A model generated the notes under the pieces. That model was not told the DNA's origin. It saw only the letters and a program-made list of their open reading frames with translations, and made no database searches. A stretch of DNA of 57,831 bases from NCBI GenBank assembly GCA_016466735.1, contig JAAOED010000019.1, positions 1-57,831 on the forward strand. Reading direction: 5' to 3'. The first letter of the stretch is position 1. Each line of letters starts with the position of its first letter. This stretch comes from Weissella confusa (lineage in GTDB: Bacteria; Bacillota; Bacilli; Lactobacillales; Lactobacillaceae). This document shows, in pieces, positions 32,704 through 43,055 of the stretch. The translations under genes were made by a program, and so were the position numbers.

Positions 32704-33066
32704 CTAGATGTTCAATGCCAAGGCAATCAAGGCCAACAATGCTGGCAATCCTTGTACAAAAATAATCTTGCGTGCTGCCGTCAAACTACCATACGCGGCC
32801 ACAATCACAATGTACATCATCTCCAACTTCAACATGATGTCTTGCGCTGATCCGTGAATGACTACCAACGTCAACAAAATCAAAACACCAAACATCCCGT
32901 TGTAAATTCCTTGGTTACCCAACAACGTGCGTACCTCTGGCATCTTCGTGATGTTTTCGTCTAGCTCAAATGTCTCAGCTTGCTTTGCTGGCTTACCAAA
33001 CATTTCCAATCCCATAATGTACAAGGCTTCAAGAGCGACAAGTACCGTCAAAATCGTTCCTACCAT
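32704..33066 (-). CDS. DUF1304 membrane protein
   Basis: The 120-residue protein has four helices and the DUF1304 pattern: VALEALYIMGLEMFG, NQGIYNGMFG and GSLTAARKIIFVQGLPALLAL. Function of the family is unknown. It is transcribed alone, with a terminator downstream. Confidence 0.9.
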   Translation of the reverse strand: MVGTILTVLVALEALYIMGLEMFGKPAKQAETFELDENITKMPEVRTLLGNQGIYNGMFGVLILLTLVVIHGSAQDIMLKLEMMYIVIVAAYGSLTAARKIIFVQGLPALLALIALALNI

Positions 33067-33144
33067 CGTATAAATCTCCCAATAAATCTATTCCATATAA
33101 TCTCACTAGTTCATTAGTCTACCATGTTGTAAGAAAAAATAAAA

Positions 33145-33176
33145 ACGCAGTGCCCCATATGTGAGACACTGCGTTC
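33145..33176 (-). terminator. Terminator of the bgl operon
   Basis: AACGCAGTG and CACTGCGTT arms with TTTTATTTTTT on the minus strand. Confidence 0.88.
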
Positions 33177-33182
33177 AGTTTA

Positions 33183-34613
<1,431 letters not shown>

Positions 34614-34647
34614 CTAACCAGTTCCCCTTAATTCTCTTAATCTCTCT

Positions 34648-36576
34648 TTATGCCAATGATGCGTCAGCTGCAACAGCCGTTTGTGCATCGTCTTCCTTCT
34701 CGTGGTGGAAGACTTCCATGACATGATCCTTGAATGAAACGTTACCAGGTTCTACTGGTGTAACATCCTTAAATTCGTCTGTGTTCGTAATAACAACAAC
34801 CGTCGTCGTAGGCAAACCGGCAGCCTTGATAGCGTCCAAGTCGGCTTGCAACAATTCAGTTCCAACTTCAACACGGTCACCAGCTGCAACCAATGCTTCA
34901 AATGGCTCACCGTTTAGTGAAACCGTATCCAAACCAACGTGAATCAAAACTTCCATACCGTGATCATCAGTCAAACCGATAGCGTGCTTCGTTGGGAAGA
35001 CCGTCGTAACCGTTCCAGCAATTGGTGAAACAACCTTACCGTCAACTGGCTCGATTGCCATACCCTTACCTAGCAAGCCCTTTGAGAAGACTTCATCAGC
35101 AACATCGTGCAAGCCCATAACAGCACCCTTCATAGGAGCCATCAACTTAACGCTAGCTGGCGTAACCATATCAGCTTCATCATCCTCAACTGGGATATCT
35201 TCGAAGCCAAGAATCAACGTCAATGCGAATGACACAACAACTGAGATTGCCATAACTGCTGCAATCCACAAAATGCTTGTTGGGTTATCCTTATCAATAA
35301 ATTGAACTGACGTGAACAAACCAGGTGCAGCCATTGAGTGTGATGCCAAGCCGGCCAAACCAGCCACGGCACCTGCGATAAATCCAGTAATAACTGAAGC
35401 AATCATTGGTCGCTTCAAACGAATTGCCACACCGTACAAGGCTGGCTCAGTGATACCAGCAATCAAAGCCGATGAAGCAGCTGCCAAGGCAGTTTGACGC
35501 AATTCGCGGTTCTTCGTCTTAAAGGCAACGGCCAATGAGACACCACCAAGTGACATGTTTGCACCGATTTCAGAAGGCATAACCATGGCTTCTGAACCAG
35601 TCTCAGCAATCGTCGTCACAATCGTTGGCGTGAACACACGGTGCATTCCCGTCATAACCAACAAAGGCCAGATAGCACCAACAATCGCAACAGCCAACCA
35701 ACCTAGCTTACCGTGGATACCGTAAACAACAGCTGAGATACCGTTACCAAGCCAAACACCAGCAGGTCCGACGATTGAGATTGCGATAACCGCACCAACC
35801 AACAAGATCAACATTGGCTTCAAGAAGTTCTTCGTTACAAGTGGTGTGATACGATCAACACCAGCTTCGATGTAACGTAGCAACCATGACATAACGATGG
35901 CTGGAATAATCGTGTACGTGTACTTAACTGACGTGATTGGCAACATTGCCAACGTTACGGCTTGCCCTTCAGCAGCCTTAGCCATCAAGTCCATGAACAC
36001 TGGGTGCACCATCAAACCAGCGATGGCAACAGCCAAATACGTGTTCGTACCAAACTTCTTTGATGCTGAAACAGCAACCAAGATTGGCAAGAAGAAGAAT
36101 GCCGCATCACCAATCGTGTTCAACAAAACGTACGTTGAGTTCGTTTCACCAACAACACCCGTCATTAGCAACAACATTGCCAACAACTTAACCATTGATC
36201 CACCGATGATGGCTGGAATCAAAGGCGTCATCGTTCCGATAATGGCATCCAAAATCGTCATACCAACGCGCTTCAACGTCCACTTTTGCTTTGGTTGTTC
36301 GCTGGCATCGACCGTAGCCCCACCATCAACACCAAGTGCCAAAATCTCCTTGTAAGCGGCAGCCACGTTGTTACCAATAATGATTTGGTATTGACCACCT
36401 TGCTTAACCAATCCCATAACACCTGGGATGTTCTTTACAGTTTCATCACTAGCCTTTGCTTCATCTTTCAAAATAAAGCGCAAACGCGTCATGCAGTGCG
36501 TTAGATTAGTAACGTTTCCTACGCCGCCGACAGCATCAACCACGCTGCTAGCAAGCTTCTTAAAATCTTGAGCCAT
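34648..36576 (-). CDS. bglP: Beta-glucoside PTS transporter, IIBCA
   Basis: The 642-residue protein has an N-terminal IIB domain with phosphorylated Cys28 (LTHCMTRLRF), a IIC membrane domain with about ten helices (about 105-455), and a C-terminal IIA domain with His in VLIHVGLDTVSL. It imports and phosphorylates beta-glucosides. AGGTGA precedes the ATG. The promoter (TTGACT, then a weak -10) contains a perfect cre box, so CcpA repression is expected. No BglG/LicT antiterminator gene or RAT site is seen. Confidence 0.97.
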   Translation of the reverse strand: MAQDFKKLASSVVDAVGGVGNVTNLTHCMTRLRFILKDEAKASDETVKNIPGVMGLVKQGGQYQIIIGNNVAAAYKEILALGVDGGATVDASEQPKQKWTLKRVGMTILDAIIGTMTPLIPAIIGGSMVKLLAMLLLMTGVVGETNSTYVLLNTIGDAAFFFLPILVAVSASKKFGTNTYLAVAIAGLMVHPVFMDLMAKAAEGQAVTLAMLPITSVKYTYTIIPAIVMSWLLRYIEAGVDRITPLVTKNFLKPMLILLVGAVIAISIVGPAGVWLGNGISAVVYGIHGKLGWLAVAIVGAIWPLLVMTGMHRVFTPTIVTTIAETGSEAMVMPSEIGANMSLGGVSLAVAFKTKNRELRQTALAAASSALIAGITEPALYGVAIRLKRPMIASVITGFIAGAVAGLAGLASHSMAAPGLFTSVQFIDKDNPTSILWIAAVMAISVVVSFALTLILGFEDIPVEDDEADMVTPASVKLMAPMKGAVMGLHDVADEVFSKGLLGKGMAIEPVDGKVVSPIAGTVTTVFPTKHAIGLTDDHGMEVLIHVGLDTVSLNGEPFEALVAAGDRVEVGTELLQADLDAIKAAGLPTTTVVVITNTDEFKDVTPVEPGNVSFKDHVMEVFHHEKEDDAQTAVAADASLA

Positions 36577-36624
36577 TAGCTTTCACCTCAAATATATCCT
36601 TAAACATCTTTATTACTTAATTAA

Positions 36625-36638
36625 TGTTAGCGTTTACA
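36625..36638. promoter_or_regulatory. cre site in the bglP promoter
   Basis: TGTTAGCGTTTACA (TGTAAACGCTAACA on the minus strand) fits the CcpA consensus TGWAANCGNTNWCA at all positions and lies between TTGACT and the -10 region of bglP. Confidence 0.88.
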
Positions 36639-36673
36639 TTTAGTCAAATTTAGGGCCAAATATGACTAAAATA

Positions 36674-36687
36674 TGAAACCGCTTACT
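36674..36687. promoter_or_regulatory. Second, imperfect cre site upstream of bglP
   Basis: TGAAACCGCTTACT differs from the consensus only at the last base. Confidence 0.55.
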
Positions 36688-36751
36688 ATTGACTAGGATT
36701 TATTTCTGTGCTTTCAATGAAGTTTGCAGGCTTGTGTTATGTAACTGTCAT

Positions 36752-37071
36752 GAAAAAAAGCCATACTGCGTATCCGCAATATGGCTTTAGGTTATGGTTG
36801 ACGACCCACAAAATATTTTTGATTGTGAAAGCGTTGATGTTGATAAAGAGTCGTCGCATCACCCTCTTGCTGCTCGAATTTTCTGGAGAGAAATTATATC
36901 GTTCTAGTGTTTTCTGAAGGAGAAGAGTTTTCAGCTAGTTTTAGATATTGAACGATGTTTTCAAGCAGCAAGAGTGAGATATGACGGCGTGATACCAACT
37001 AGGGCCCCATCCCTACTTCGCTTTTAAATTAATGTCTACCAAATGTTACGTTCCCCCGTGTCTTTAACACA
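36752..37071 (-). ncRNA. Candidate CcpA-controlled small RNA upstream of bglP
   Basis: A 680-bp interval without a convincing gene holds a complete transcription unit: promoter TTTACA-17 bp-TACAAT (37078-37106), a cre box over the -10, and a terminator AAAGCCATA/TATGGCTTT with seven T (36756-36788). The 320-nt product has a long stem (36859-36874 with 36964-36977), an inner stem ATCGTTC/GAACGAT (36898-36904 with 36950-36956), and an apical hairpin CTGAA/TTCAG whose loop is AACTCTTCTCC, complementary to Shine-Dalgarno sequences. A 41-codon frame within it overlaps the terminator and is probably chance. Confidence 0.62.
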
Positions 37072-37079
37072 TTTATTAT

Positions 37080-37093
37080 TGTAAGCGGTTTCA
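37080..37093. promoter_or_regulatory. cre site over the small-RNA promoter
   Basis: TGTAAGCGGTTTCA matches the CcpA consensus fully and overlaps the -10 box TACAAT of the minus-strand promoter at 37078-37106, the geometry of repression. Confidence 0.82.
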
Positions 37094-37142
37094 AAGCAAA
37101 TGTAAACCCTTTCATTGGATTTAATTTTTCAATTCACGACAA

Positions 37143-37180
37143 AAAACAGCAAATCTCGTAAAAACGAGACTTGCTGTTTA
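37143..37180 (-). terminator. Second of two tandem terminators after rny
   Basis: AACAGCAAGTCTCGT and ACGAGATTTGCTGTT form a long hairpin with TTTT on the minus strand. It backs up the terminator at 37219-37253. Confidence 0.85.
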
Positions 37181-37218
37181 AGATGATTATTTCAGTAAGA
37201 CATGTGGCAAAATACACA

Positions 37219-37253
37219 AAAACAGCGAACCGCCGAGGCAGTTCGCTGTTTTC
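37219..37253 (-). terminator. Terminator directly after rny
   Basis: AACAGCGAACTGCC and GGCGGTTCGCTGTT form a long GC-rich hairpin followed by TTTGTG on the minus strand. Confidence 0.88.
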
Positions 37254-37257
37254 GTTA

Positions 37258-38820
37258 TTATTTCGCATATTCCACTGAACGTGATTCGCGGATAACCGTA
37301 ACCTTGATGTGGCCTGGGTAATCCAAATCGTGTTCAATTTGGTTCTTGATGTCGCGGGCCAAAACCGTTGCTTCCAAATCAGAAACAGCAGCTGGCTCAA
37401 CGATAACACGAACCTCACGACCCGCTTGGATCGCGAATGACTTTTCAACACCGCTGAAGTCATTTGCAATGGCTTCAAGTTGTTGTAGTCGTTGAACGTA
37501 GTTTTCAAGTGACTCTGAACGCGCTCCTGGTCGTGCAGCTGAAATCGAATCAGCGGCTGCAACCAAGACGGTGATAACAGACTCAGCTTCCACGTCACCG
37601 TGGTGTGAGGCAATGGCATTAATCACAACTGGACGTTCCTTGTACTTCTTGGCCAATTCTGCACCAAGCTCTACGTGAGAACCGTCAACTTCATGATCGA
37701 TTGCCTTACCAATATCGTGTAATAATCCTGCGCGCTTGGCAAGCGTAACGTCTTCACCTAACTCAGCAGCCAACATGCCTGTTAGTTTAGCGACTTCAAT
37801 TGAGTGTACGAGCACGTTTTGTCCATAACTCGTACGGTAGTTCATGCGACCGATTGTCTTAATCAAATCAGGGTGCATGTTGTGAATGCCCAAATCAAAG
37901 ATTGTTTGTTCACCAACTTCACGGATGTGCTCATCCATTTCCTTACGGGCCTTTTCAACCATCTCTTCAATGCGAGCTGGGTGAATGCGACCGTCGGCAA
38001 TCAACTTCTCCAAAGCATTCTTCGCAATTTCACGACGAACCGGATCAAATCCACTCAATACGACTGCTTCTGGCGTATCATCGATAATCAAATCAATACC
38101 AGTAACCGTCTCGATGGCACGAATGTTTCGACCTTCACGACCGATAATTCGTCCCTTCATGTCATCGTTAGGCAACGTCACAACTGATACCGTTGTTTCG
38201 GCAACCATGTCTGCAGCAGAACGTTGAATGGCGCTAACCACCAAGTTCTTAGCCCGCTTTTCAGCTTCGGCTGCAGCTTGCTCTTCGCTTTCCTTAATCA
38301 TAACGGCACGTTCAGAAACCAAGGCATCCTTCGTCTCTGACAAGATTTGCTCACGAGCGTCATCGCGACTCAAGTTTGCAATCTCAACCAACTTTGCTTC
38401 ACGTTCTGTAATCAATTCTTCAGCACGCTTTTGCTTATCGTTGACACTTTGTCGTTGGTGATCAAGTTTCGTTTCCTTTTCCGAAATGACTTCTTCACGC
38501 TTTTGCAATGAAGCATCCTTTCGGTCCAATACAGATTCACGACTTACCAAACGCTCTTCTTGTGACTTCACTTCCGCACGGCGGTCTTGAAGTTCACGTT
38601 CAATGCGTTCTTGGTAACGTTGGCTTTCATCTCGCGCTTCGACGATGGCAGTCTTTTTCATCTGCTCAGCATCGTTAGCGGCTTGACTCGTAATATCTGA
38701 TGCGGTTTGGCGTGCAATGGTTAGCGAGTGATTAATGCGAGTCTTCGCAACTTGATAACCAATCGCAACGCCAATTACGATTGCGACAAGCGACAGCAGG
38801 ATGATCATTGCAATGTTCAT
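37258..38820 (-). CDS. rny: Ribonuclease Y
   Basis: The product has 520 residues from the ATG at 38820 (AGGAG seven bases before), equal to other RNase Y proteins. Domains in order: a transmembrane anchor (about 3-25), a long coiled coil (about 30-200), a KH domain with [11 protein letters not shown], and an HD domain with [10 protein letters not shown]. It is the membrane-bound endoribonuclease that starts mRNA decay in Firmicutes. The frame extends 11 codons upstream without a ribosome site. Confidence 0.98.
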   Translation of the reverse strand: MNIAMIILLSLVAIVIGVAIGYQVAKTRINHSLTIARQTASDITSQAANDAEQMKKTAIVEARDESQRYQERIERELQDRRAEVKSQEERLVSRESVLDRKDASLQKREEVISEKETKLDHQRQSVNDKQKRAEELITEREAKLVEIANLSRDDAREQILSETKDALVSERAVMIKESEEQAAAEAEKRAKNLVVSAIQRSAADMVAETTVSVVTLPNDDMKGRIIGREGRNIRAIETVTGIDLIIDDTPEAVVLSGFDPVRREIAKNALEKLIADGRIHPARIEEMVEKARKEMDEHIREVGEQTIFDLGIHNMHPDLIKTIGRMNYRTSYGQNVLVHSIEVAKLTGMLAAELGEDVTLAKRAGLLHDIGKAIDHEVDGSHVELGAELAKKYKERPVVINAIASHHGDVEAESVITVLVAAADSISAARPGARSESLENYVQRLQQLEAIANDFSGVEKSFAIQAGREVRVIVEPAAVSDLEATVLARDIKNQIEHDLDYPGHIKVTVIRESRSVEYAK

Positions 38821-38955
38821 CTTGTATCTCCTGTCTATAGAGTTGACTTTCATGTCAAATCAATAGTGTTTTTTTGCGCTTTATTAACACATGTTTCATT
38901 TTAGGCTTTTCCACAACATAAGTCAATTTATACCGGAATTGCTGTAGGTTACAAA

Positions 38956-38993
38956 AAGCCCGTCATATCAACCTTTTGGGGACATGACGGGCC
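38956..38993 (-). terminator. Terminator of the P-type ATPase-like gene
   Basis: GCCCGTCAT and ATGACGGGC arms with TTTTTG on the minus strand. Confidence 0.88.
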
Positions 38994-39018
38994 ATATGTT
39001 TCACGTTGTAATCGTTTC

Positions 39019-40599
39019 TTAATTTTCGGGTGCAACCACGGCACGCAAAGTGAATGACAAGACCAAACGGATGATTGTCGCAACGATTGGTGCCACAAAT
39101 AACCAAGGTGTTGCAAAGATACCAAGACCAGCTGCAATCAACACAATTAGCAAAACAACCACACTCGTCCAGAGCAAAACCTTCGTGTCAGCCCCCAACA
39201 AAGCATCGGTTGTATCCCACAACTTTGGCAAGTCAGTCATTGTTTCAACGTGGACGTCAGCAATCATATCTTCCTTGCCAACGGCCACCGTCAACAATGG
39301 CGTCACATTTTCTGGGACAACTTGGTTCGTAATCAACATTGATTCACCATCGTTCACCCATTCGGCTTGCTTGGCCGCCTTTTCATCAGGCGTCAAGTCA
39401 GTCGCTGGTTCCGATAACGTCCCCATTAGCTTCGTCAATTGTTGGACTGATCCAGATGTATCAGCCGTCGCAATGTACGTTGTGATGCCACGTTCACGAA
39501 AGAAACGGTCAATTGGCAAGACCGCCTTACTCATTGACGTCCCAAACGTCATGACACCGACAACTTGCATGCTATCAACAACGTAGCTGACCGAATTGCC
39601 AAGCTCCTTATACGTTGCCAAAACGTCTTGATCTACCGTGTAATCATTTGCTAAGACGAACGCTGCTGAGACAATCGCAAAGTGTTCATTCAAAATCACA
39701 CCTTGGATACCAGCATTCGGAATAAGTTCCACCTCACTGGCGCTTGAAGGATAAACACCATGTTCTTCAGCAAACGCCAAAATATTCTTAGAAAGCACCC
39801 CGTTAACTGGTTCAACCAAGCCAGTCACAATGCCTAGGATGTCAAAATCACTGTAACGATCATCCAAAGACATCACAGAAGTCACCGTCACGTCGTCGCC
39901 GGTCAACAAACCAGTCTTTTCAACAACGGCATGGTTAACATCACGCACTTCATCGAGCGCGTGTGGATTTTGGAAAGTCACCCCTTCCTTAGCCAGCGCA
40001 CGCAAAATACGGAAGCGACGCCACCCCGCCCAGAAAGCTGGCCAACGTGGATCAACAACTAGCAAGACTGACGTTGCGACCGTCAAACCAGATTGCCAGT
40101 TCAACGTTAGGCCAAAGAAGATTAAGGCGTAGATGGCCAATACGATAACTACCCACGTCAAACGGCGTGTTGCCTGCTTCATGACATCATCTAGCGGAAT
40201 CGCACGTTCACGACGTTGCAACAAACCAAACGTTAGTAGCAAAATTGTCAATCCGCCTAGCATGACTGGCAACGTCATCGTCTTCAAGAAGTCACCGTCA
40301 ACCGGTTGCTTGTAAATCCAAGCCGTGGTCGCCAACCAAAGTGTTTGACCAATAATTGGCACCCACAAAGTCGTTAGTCCCTCTTCTTGGCGTTGGCGCC
40401 ATGCTTGCATCCCCATGCGCACATCAACCACAATCACAAACACAGTCGCAATTGCAAAGGCTGCCATCATCCGGTGTGGGACTGACAAATCCAAAAACGG
40501 ACTCATGCCTAGTAACACTGGCATTATCAGCGCCGTCAAAACTGTCAAAACCACCCCAACAATTGCATATCTGAGATAACGAAGCTGTAATGTTAACAT
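39019..40599 (-). CDS. Degenerate P1B-type ATPase homologue (pseudoenzyme)
   Basis: The 526-residue membrane protein follows the core of heavy-metal P-type ATPases, but key residues are replaced. The phosphorylation motif DKTGT reads EKTGL (HAVVEKTGLLTGDD), the metal-binding CPC in helix 6 reads VDP (VLLVVDPRWPAFWAG), and the usual GDGxND is absent. Matching landmarks such as GVTFQNPHALDEV (cf. GILFKGGEALE) align in order, so homology is convincing. It lacks the N-terminal metal-binding domain and should not be phosphorylated. The frame is intact, so a non-catalytic function (regulation, scaffolding) is likely. Confidence 0.82.
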   Translation of the reverse strand: MLTLQLRYLRYAIVGVVLTVLTALIMPVLLGMSPFLDLSVPHRMMAAFAIATVFVIVVDVRMGMQAWRQRQEEGLTTLWVPIIGQTLWLATTAWIYKQPVDGDFLKTMTLPVMLGGLTILLLTFGLLQRRERAIPLDDVMKQATRRLTWVVIVLAIYALIFFGLTLNWQSGLTVATSVLLVVDPRWPAFWAGWRRFRILRALAKEGVTFQNPHALDEVRDVNHAVVEKTGLLTGDDVTVTSVMSLDDRYSDFDILGIVTGLVEPVNGVLSKNILAFAEEHGVYPSSASEVELIPNAGIQGVILNEHFAIVSAAFVLANDYTVDQDVLATYKELGNSVSYVVDSMQVVGVMTFGTSMSKAVLPIDRFFRERGITTYIATADTSGSVQQLTKLMGTLSEPATDLTPDEKAAKQAEWVNDGESMLITNQVVPENVTPLLTVAVGKEDMIADVHVETMTDLPKLWDTTDALLGADTKVLLWTSVVVLLIVLIAAGLGIFATPWLFVAPIVATIIRLVLSFTLRAVVAPEN

Positions 40600-40631
40600 A
40601 AATCATACCCCTCAATATTTTAGAATAAAAA

Positions 40632-40660
40632 AATAACCGCGCCCAATGGACACGGTTATC
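40632..40660 (-). terminator. Terminator of the tRNA cluster
   Basis: GATAACCGTG and the CGCGGTTAT arm form a hairpin followed by TTTTTTT on the minus strand. Confidence 0.82.
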
Positions 40661-40665
40661 AGTAA

Positions 40666-40754
40666 GGAGAATGTGGGATTCGAACCCACGCGCCGCTTTC
40701 ACGACCTGACGGTTTTCAAGACCGTTCCCTTCAGCCAGACTTGGGTAATTCTCC
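40666..40754 (-). tRNA. tRNA-Ser (anticodon TGA)
   Basis: An 89-nt cloverleaf with a long variable arm. Acceptor GGAGAAT/ATTCTCC, anticodon loop CTTGAAA with TGA, T-arm GTGGGTTCGAATCCCAC. No encoded CCA. Confidence 0.97.
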
Positions 40755-40759
40755 ATAAA

Positions 40760-40833
<74 letters not shown>

Positions 40834-40870
40834 ATAATAAAATTAAATTGTCGACATCAGAGATGTCAAA

Positions 40871-40959
40871 GGAGGATGTGGGATTCGAACCCACGCGCCG
40901 CTTTCACGACCTGACGGTTTTCAAGACCGTTCCCTTCAGCCAGACTTGGGTAATCCTCC
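40871..40959 (-). tRNA. tRNA-Ser (anticodon TGA), second copy
   Basis: It is identical to the copy at 40666 except for a compensated acceptor pair (GGAGGAT/ATCCTCC). The two Ser copies flank tRNA-fMet, which suggests a local duplication. Confidence 0.97.
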
Positions 40960-41048
40960 AAAACATGTAAGCTACTTATCGCAACCACATGTAATATAAT
41001 ACGCATTTGCCTATTAAATGTCAACACTTTTGTTGAAGCAATTTAATT

Positions 41049-42506
41049 TTACTTTTTCAACTGGCGCGTTGCCCAGACATTCGTCAAGACAGCCCCCAAC
41101 ATCAACAAGGCACCAACCCAGTAAATGTTGTGCAAACCAAACGTCATAATGTCGCGCAATGGCGCAATGTGACTAGCTGGCAAGTTCTTCGCTGTGTTTG
41201 GATCAATCAATTGGTTCAACTCAGCAAAGTGCAAGTTGTGGTGTGACTGCAAAGCAATCGACATTGACACATTAAGGACAACACCATAAACAGTTGTCAT
41301 CATCGTTTGAACCATAGCACGGGCCAAGTTGTTAAATGACGTGGCCATACCAATTTGGCTTGGCTCAACTGTTTGTTGGGCCATCACCGTTGAGGCCGTA
41401 ATCGTTGAGCCCATTGTCAAACCGAAAATCAATCCAGTAGCTAGGAACAAAACGAATGGCGCATCCCCTGGCATCACAGCCAACATGATGGCATAAAGCA
41501 TACCAACAAACAAACTAAACTTAAAGAGGTATTGGGCACTGTGCTTAGCCAAAACGCGACCAGCAATCACGGCACCGAACATCCAAACAACAGAACTTGG
41601 TGTCACGACGAATCCAGCAACTGATGGCTTCATTCCACCAAGCGCTTGCATCCACGTTGGCAAGTAAATGTTGTACGCAATGATAAATCCAGCAGTCAAA
41701 CCAGCGATTGTATTGGCAGCTGTGAAGTCAACTGACTTAAACATTTTCAAATCAATCAATGGCTCTGGCGCCTTGCGCTCACGCTTGATGAACAAAATCA
41801 AACCAAGTACTGAGGCGACGAAGAAAATTACCATCAACAACCAGTTTGCTTCTGAAATCATTTGCAAGCCCAGCAACAAACCTACGATAAACACGGACAT
41901 CCAAAGGACACCTGGATAGTCAATAATGGCTTGGCGCTTTTCGAAGGTATCTTTATAGAAGAAAATTAAAATAGCAATCGTGATAATGCCAATTGGCAAA
42001 TTAATAAAGAATACCCAGTGCCATGACAAGTTTTGAACCAAATAACCACCAACTAGTGGTCCAACCATCGAAGCGACACCCCACGCAGTTGAATTCAAGC
42101 CCATGATTGAGGCACGCTTCTCGATTGGATAAAGGTCAGCCAAGATCGTAAAGGCAACTGGCATAATACCACCAGCACCAATACCTTGAATAGCACGCCA
42201 GAAGATCAAAGTCCCCATGCTATCCGATACACCACTCATCATTGAACCAATCAAGAAAATGATTAATCCAGATAGCATCGCCGGCTTGCGACCAATCAAA
42301 TCTGATAACTTGCCATAGATTGGCGTTGCCACGGCCGTCATCAACATATAAATACTGAATACCCAGCTCATCAACTTAATGCCGTGCAACGATCCGATGA
42401 TTGTTGGCATAGCTGTTGAGATAACAGTTCCCTCAATAGCTGACATAAAGGTTGAGAGCAGGATAGCCGCCGTAATCAATCCGACGTACTTTGGCTTTGC
42501 TTCCAT
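41049..42506 (-). CDS. MFS multidrug efflux transporter, DHA2 (14-helix) family
   Basis: This roughly 485-residue protein has 14 predicted helices. Family motifs are motif A GKLSDLIGRKPA, motif C GPLVGGYLVQ and the helix-1 motif LSTFMSAIEGTVISTAMPTI. DHA2 pumps export drugs and antiseptics by proton exchange. AGG precedes the ATG at 42506; a GTG nine bases upstream is an alternative. No regulator is adjacent. The genes on either side are tRNAs and an intergenic region with candidate RNAs. Confidence 0.95.
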   Translation of the reverse strand: MEAKPKYVGLITAAILLSTFMSAIEGTVISTAMPTIIGSLHGIKLMSWVFSIYMLMTAVATPIYGKLSDLIGRKPAMLSGLIIFLIGSMMSGVSDSMGTLIFWRAIQGIGAGGIMPVAFTILADLYPIEKRASIMGLNSTAWGVASMVGPLVGGYLVQNLSWHWVFFINLPIGIITIAILIFFYKDTFEKRQAIIDYPGVLWMSVFIVGLLLGLQMISEANWLLMVIFFVASVLGLILFIKRERKAPEPLIDLKMFKSVDFTAANTIAGLTAGFIIAYNIYLPTWMQALGGMKPSVAGFVVTPSSVVWMFGAVIAGRVLAKHSAQYLFKFSLFVGMLYAIMLAVMPGDAPFVLFLATGLIFGLTMGSTITASTVMAQQTVEPSQIGMATSFNNLARAMVQTMMTTVYGVVLNVSMSIALQSHHNLHFAELNQLIDPNTAKNLPASHIAPLRDIMTFGLHNIYWVGALLMLGAVLTNVWATRQLKK

Positions 42507-42659
42507 CTTGTTCACCTGCTTTCGTTTTGTTCGACTTATTATTCTAACATTTTGTAAGCTGATTAGCGGGATTTAGGTCCTTATGTAAAAAATCACGTTA
42601 ATTTGACTCATATTTGGCACTTTTTAGTTAGAGCCTCAAATTTGCAGCATACTATAATC

Positions 42660-42806
42660 ATTCAGAAGCGCAGATATGCGCCCTGACTTATCCCTAGCAT
42701 AATTAAAGATCACCGACTAGCTGGTTTCCCCCTCCCCCTTAGATTCTTTTGCCAGCTATCCAAATCTTCTTAAAAAACACGCGCACCCCCTGGCGCGTGT
42801 TTTTTG
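42660..42806 (+). ncRNA. Candidate small RNA S1 with C-rich loop
   Basis: Following TATAAT at 42653-42658, about 145 nt contain a hairpin GCGCA-GATA-TGCGC (42668-42681), a 7-bp stem TAGCTGG/CCAGCTA (42718-42758) whose 27-nt loop holds TTTCCCCCTCCCCC, and a 9-bp GC-rich terminator with six T (42776-42805). The terminator works in both directions. No good -35 is seen, so the promoter is only half supported. The loop is complementary to purine-rich ribosome sites. Confidence 0.45.
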
Positions 42807-42819
42807 TTATCCAAACCCA

Positions 42820-42930
42820 TTAAAATGATTGAGAACAGTAAAATCTTCCCACCTCAGGCACTTTTCTACCGTAGCGCCCCATTACCTGGCATAATAAATC
42901 ACGTGCTAACCCGTCACTAATGTCTACCAT
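42820..42930 (-). CDS. Possible small protein (36 codons)
   Basis: A short frame begins MVDISDGLARDLL and ends GRFYCSQSF, with AAAGGG eight bases before the ATG and a terminator directly after the stop. It overlaps the candidate plus-strand RNA S2. No family is known to me; it may be a chance frame. Confidence 0.3.
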   Translation of the reverse strand: MVDISDGLARDLLCQVMGRYGRKVPEVGRFYCSQSF

Positions 42931-43052
42931 CTCTCTTTCCCTTTCTCAGTAGATGTTAGTCGACTTTGCACCACGGCCTTTTAGAGAGAGCCGCGTGGGG
43001 GTTAAAAACAACTTCATCAAAAAACGGCGGAGCAGATATGCTTCGCCGTTTT
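42895..43052 (+). ncRNA. Candidate structured RNA S2 (three-way junction)
   Basis: An outer stem TAACCC/GGGTTA (42907-42912 with 42999-43004) encloses two hairpins: AATGTCTAC/GTAGATGTT (42919-42927 with 42949-42957) and CCACG/CGTGG (42971-42998). In the first hairpin two pairs are G-U on the plus strand and would be mismatches on the minus strand, favouring plus-strand RNA. The two loops (CTCTCT and AGAGAG) are complementary. The terminator at 43023-43052 also ends copB from the other side. Confidence 0.4.
43023..43052. terminator. Bidirectional terminator between copB and RNA S2
   Basis: AACGGCG-GAGC and GCTT-CGCCGTT form a long hairpin with T runs on both strands. Confidence 0.85.
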
Positions 43053-43055
43053 TGT

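Noticed and set aside
36753-36878. 41-codon minus-strand frame inside the candidate small RNA
   Set aside because: It reads through the terminator hairpin and has a poorly spaced ribosome site.
37134-37619. Minus-strand frame of 161 codons overlapping the end of rny
   Set aside because: Out-of-frame reading of rny that crosses two terminators.
39050-39586. Plus-strand frame of 178 codons
   Set aside because: Shadow of the P-type ATPase-like gene, no ribosome site or known motif.
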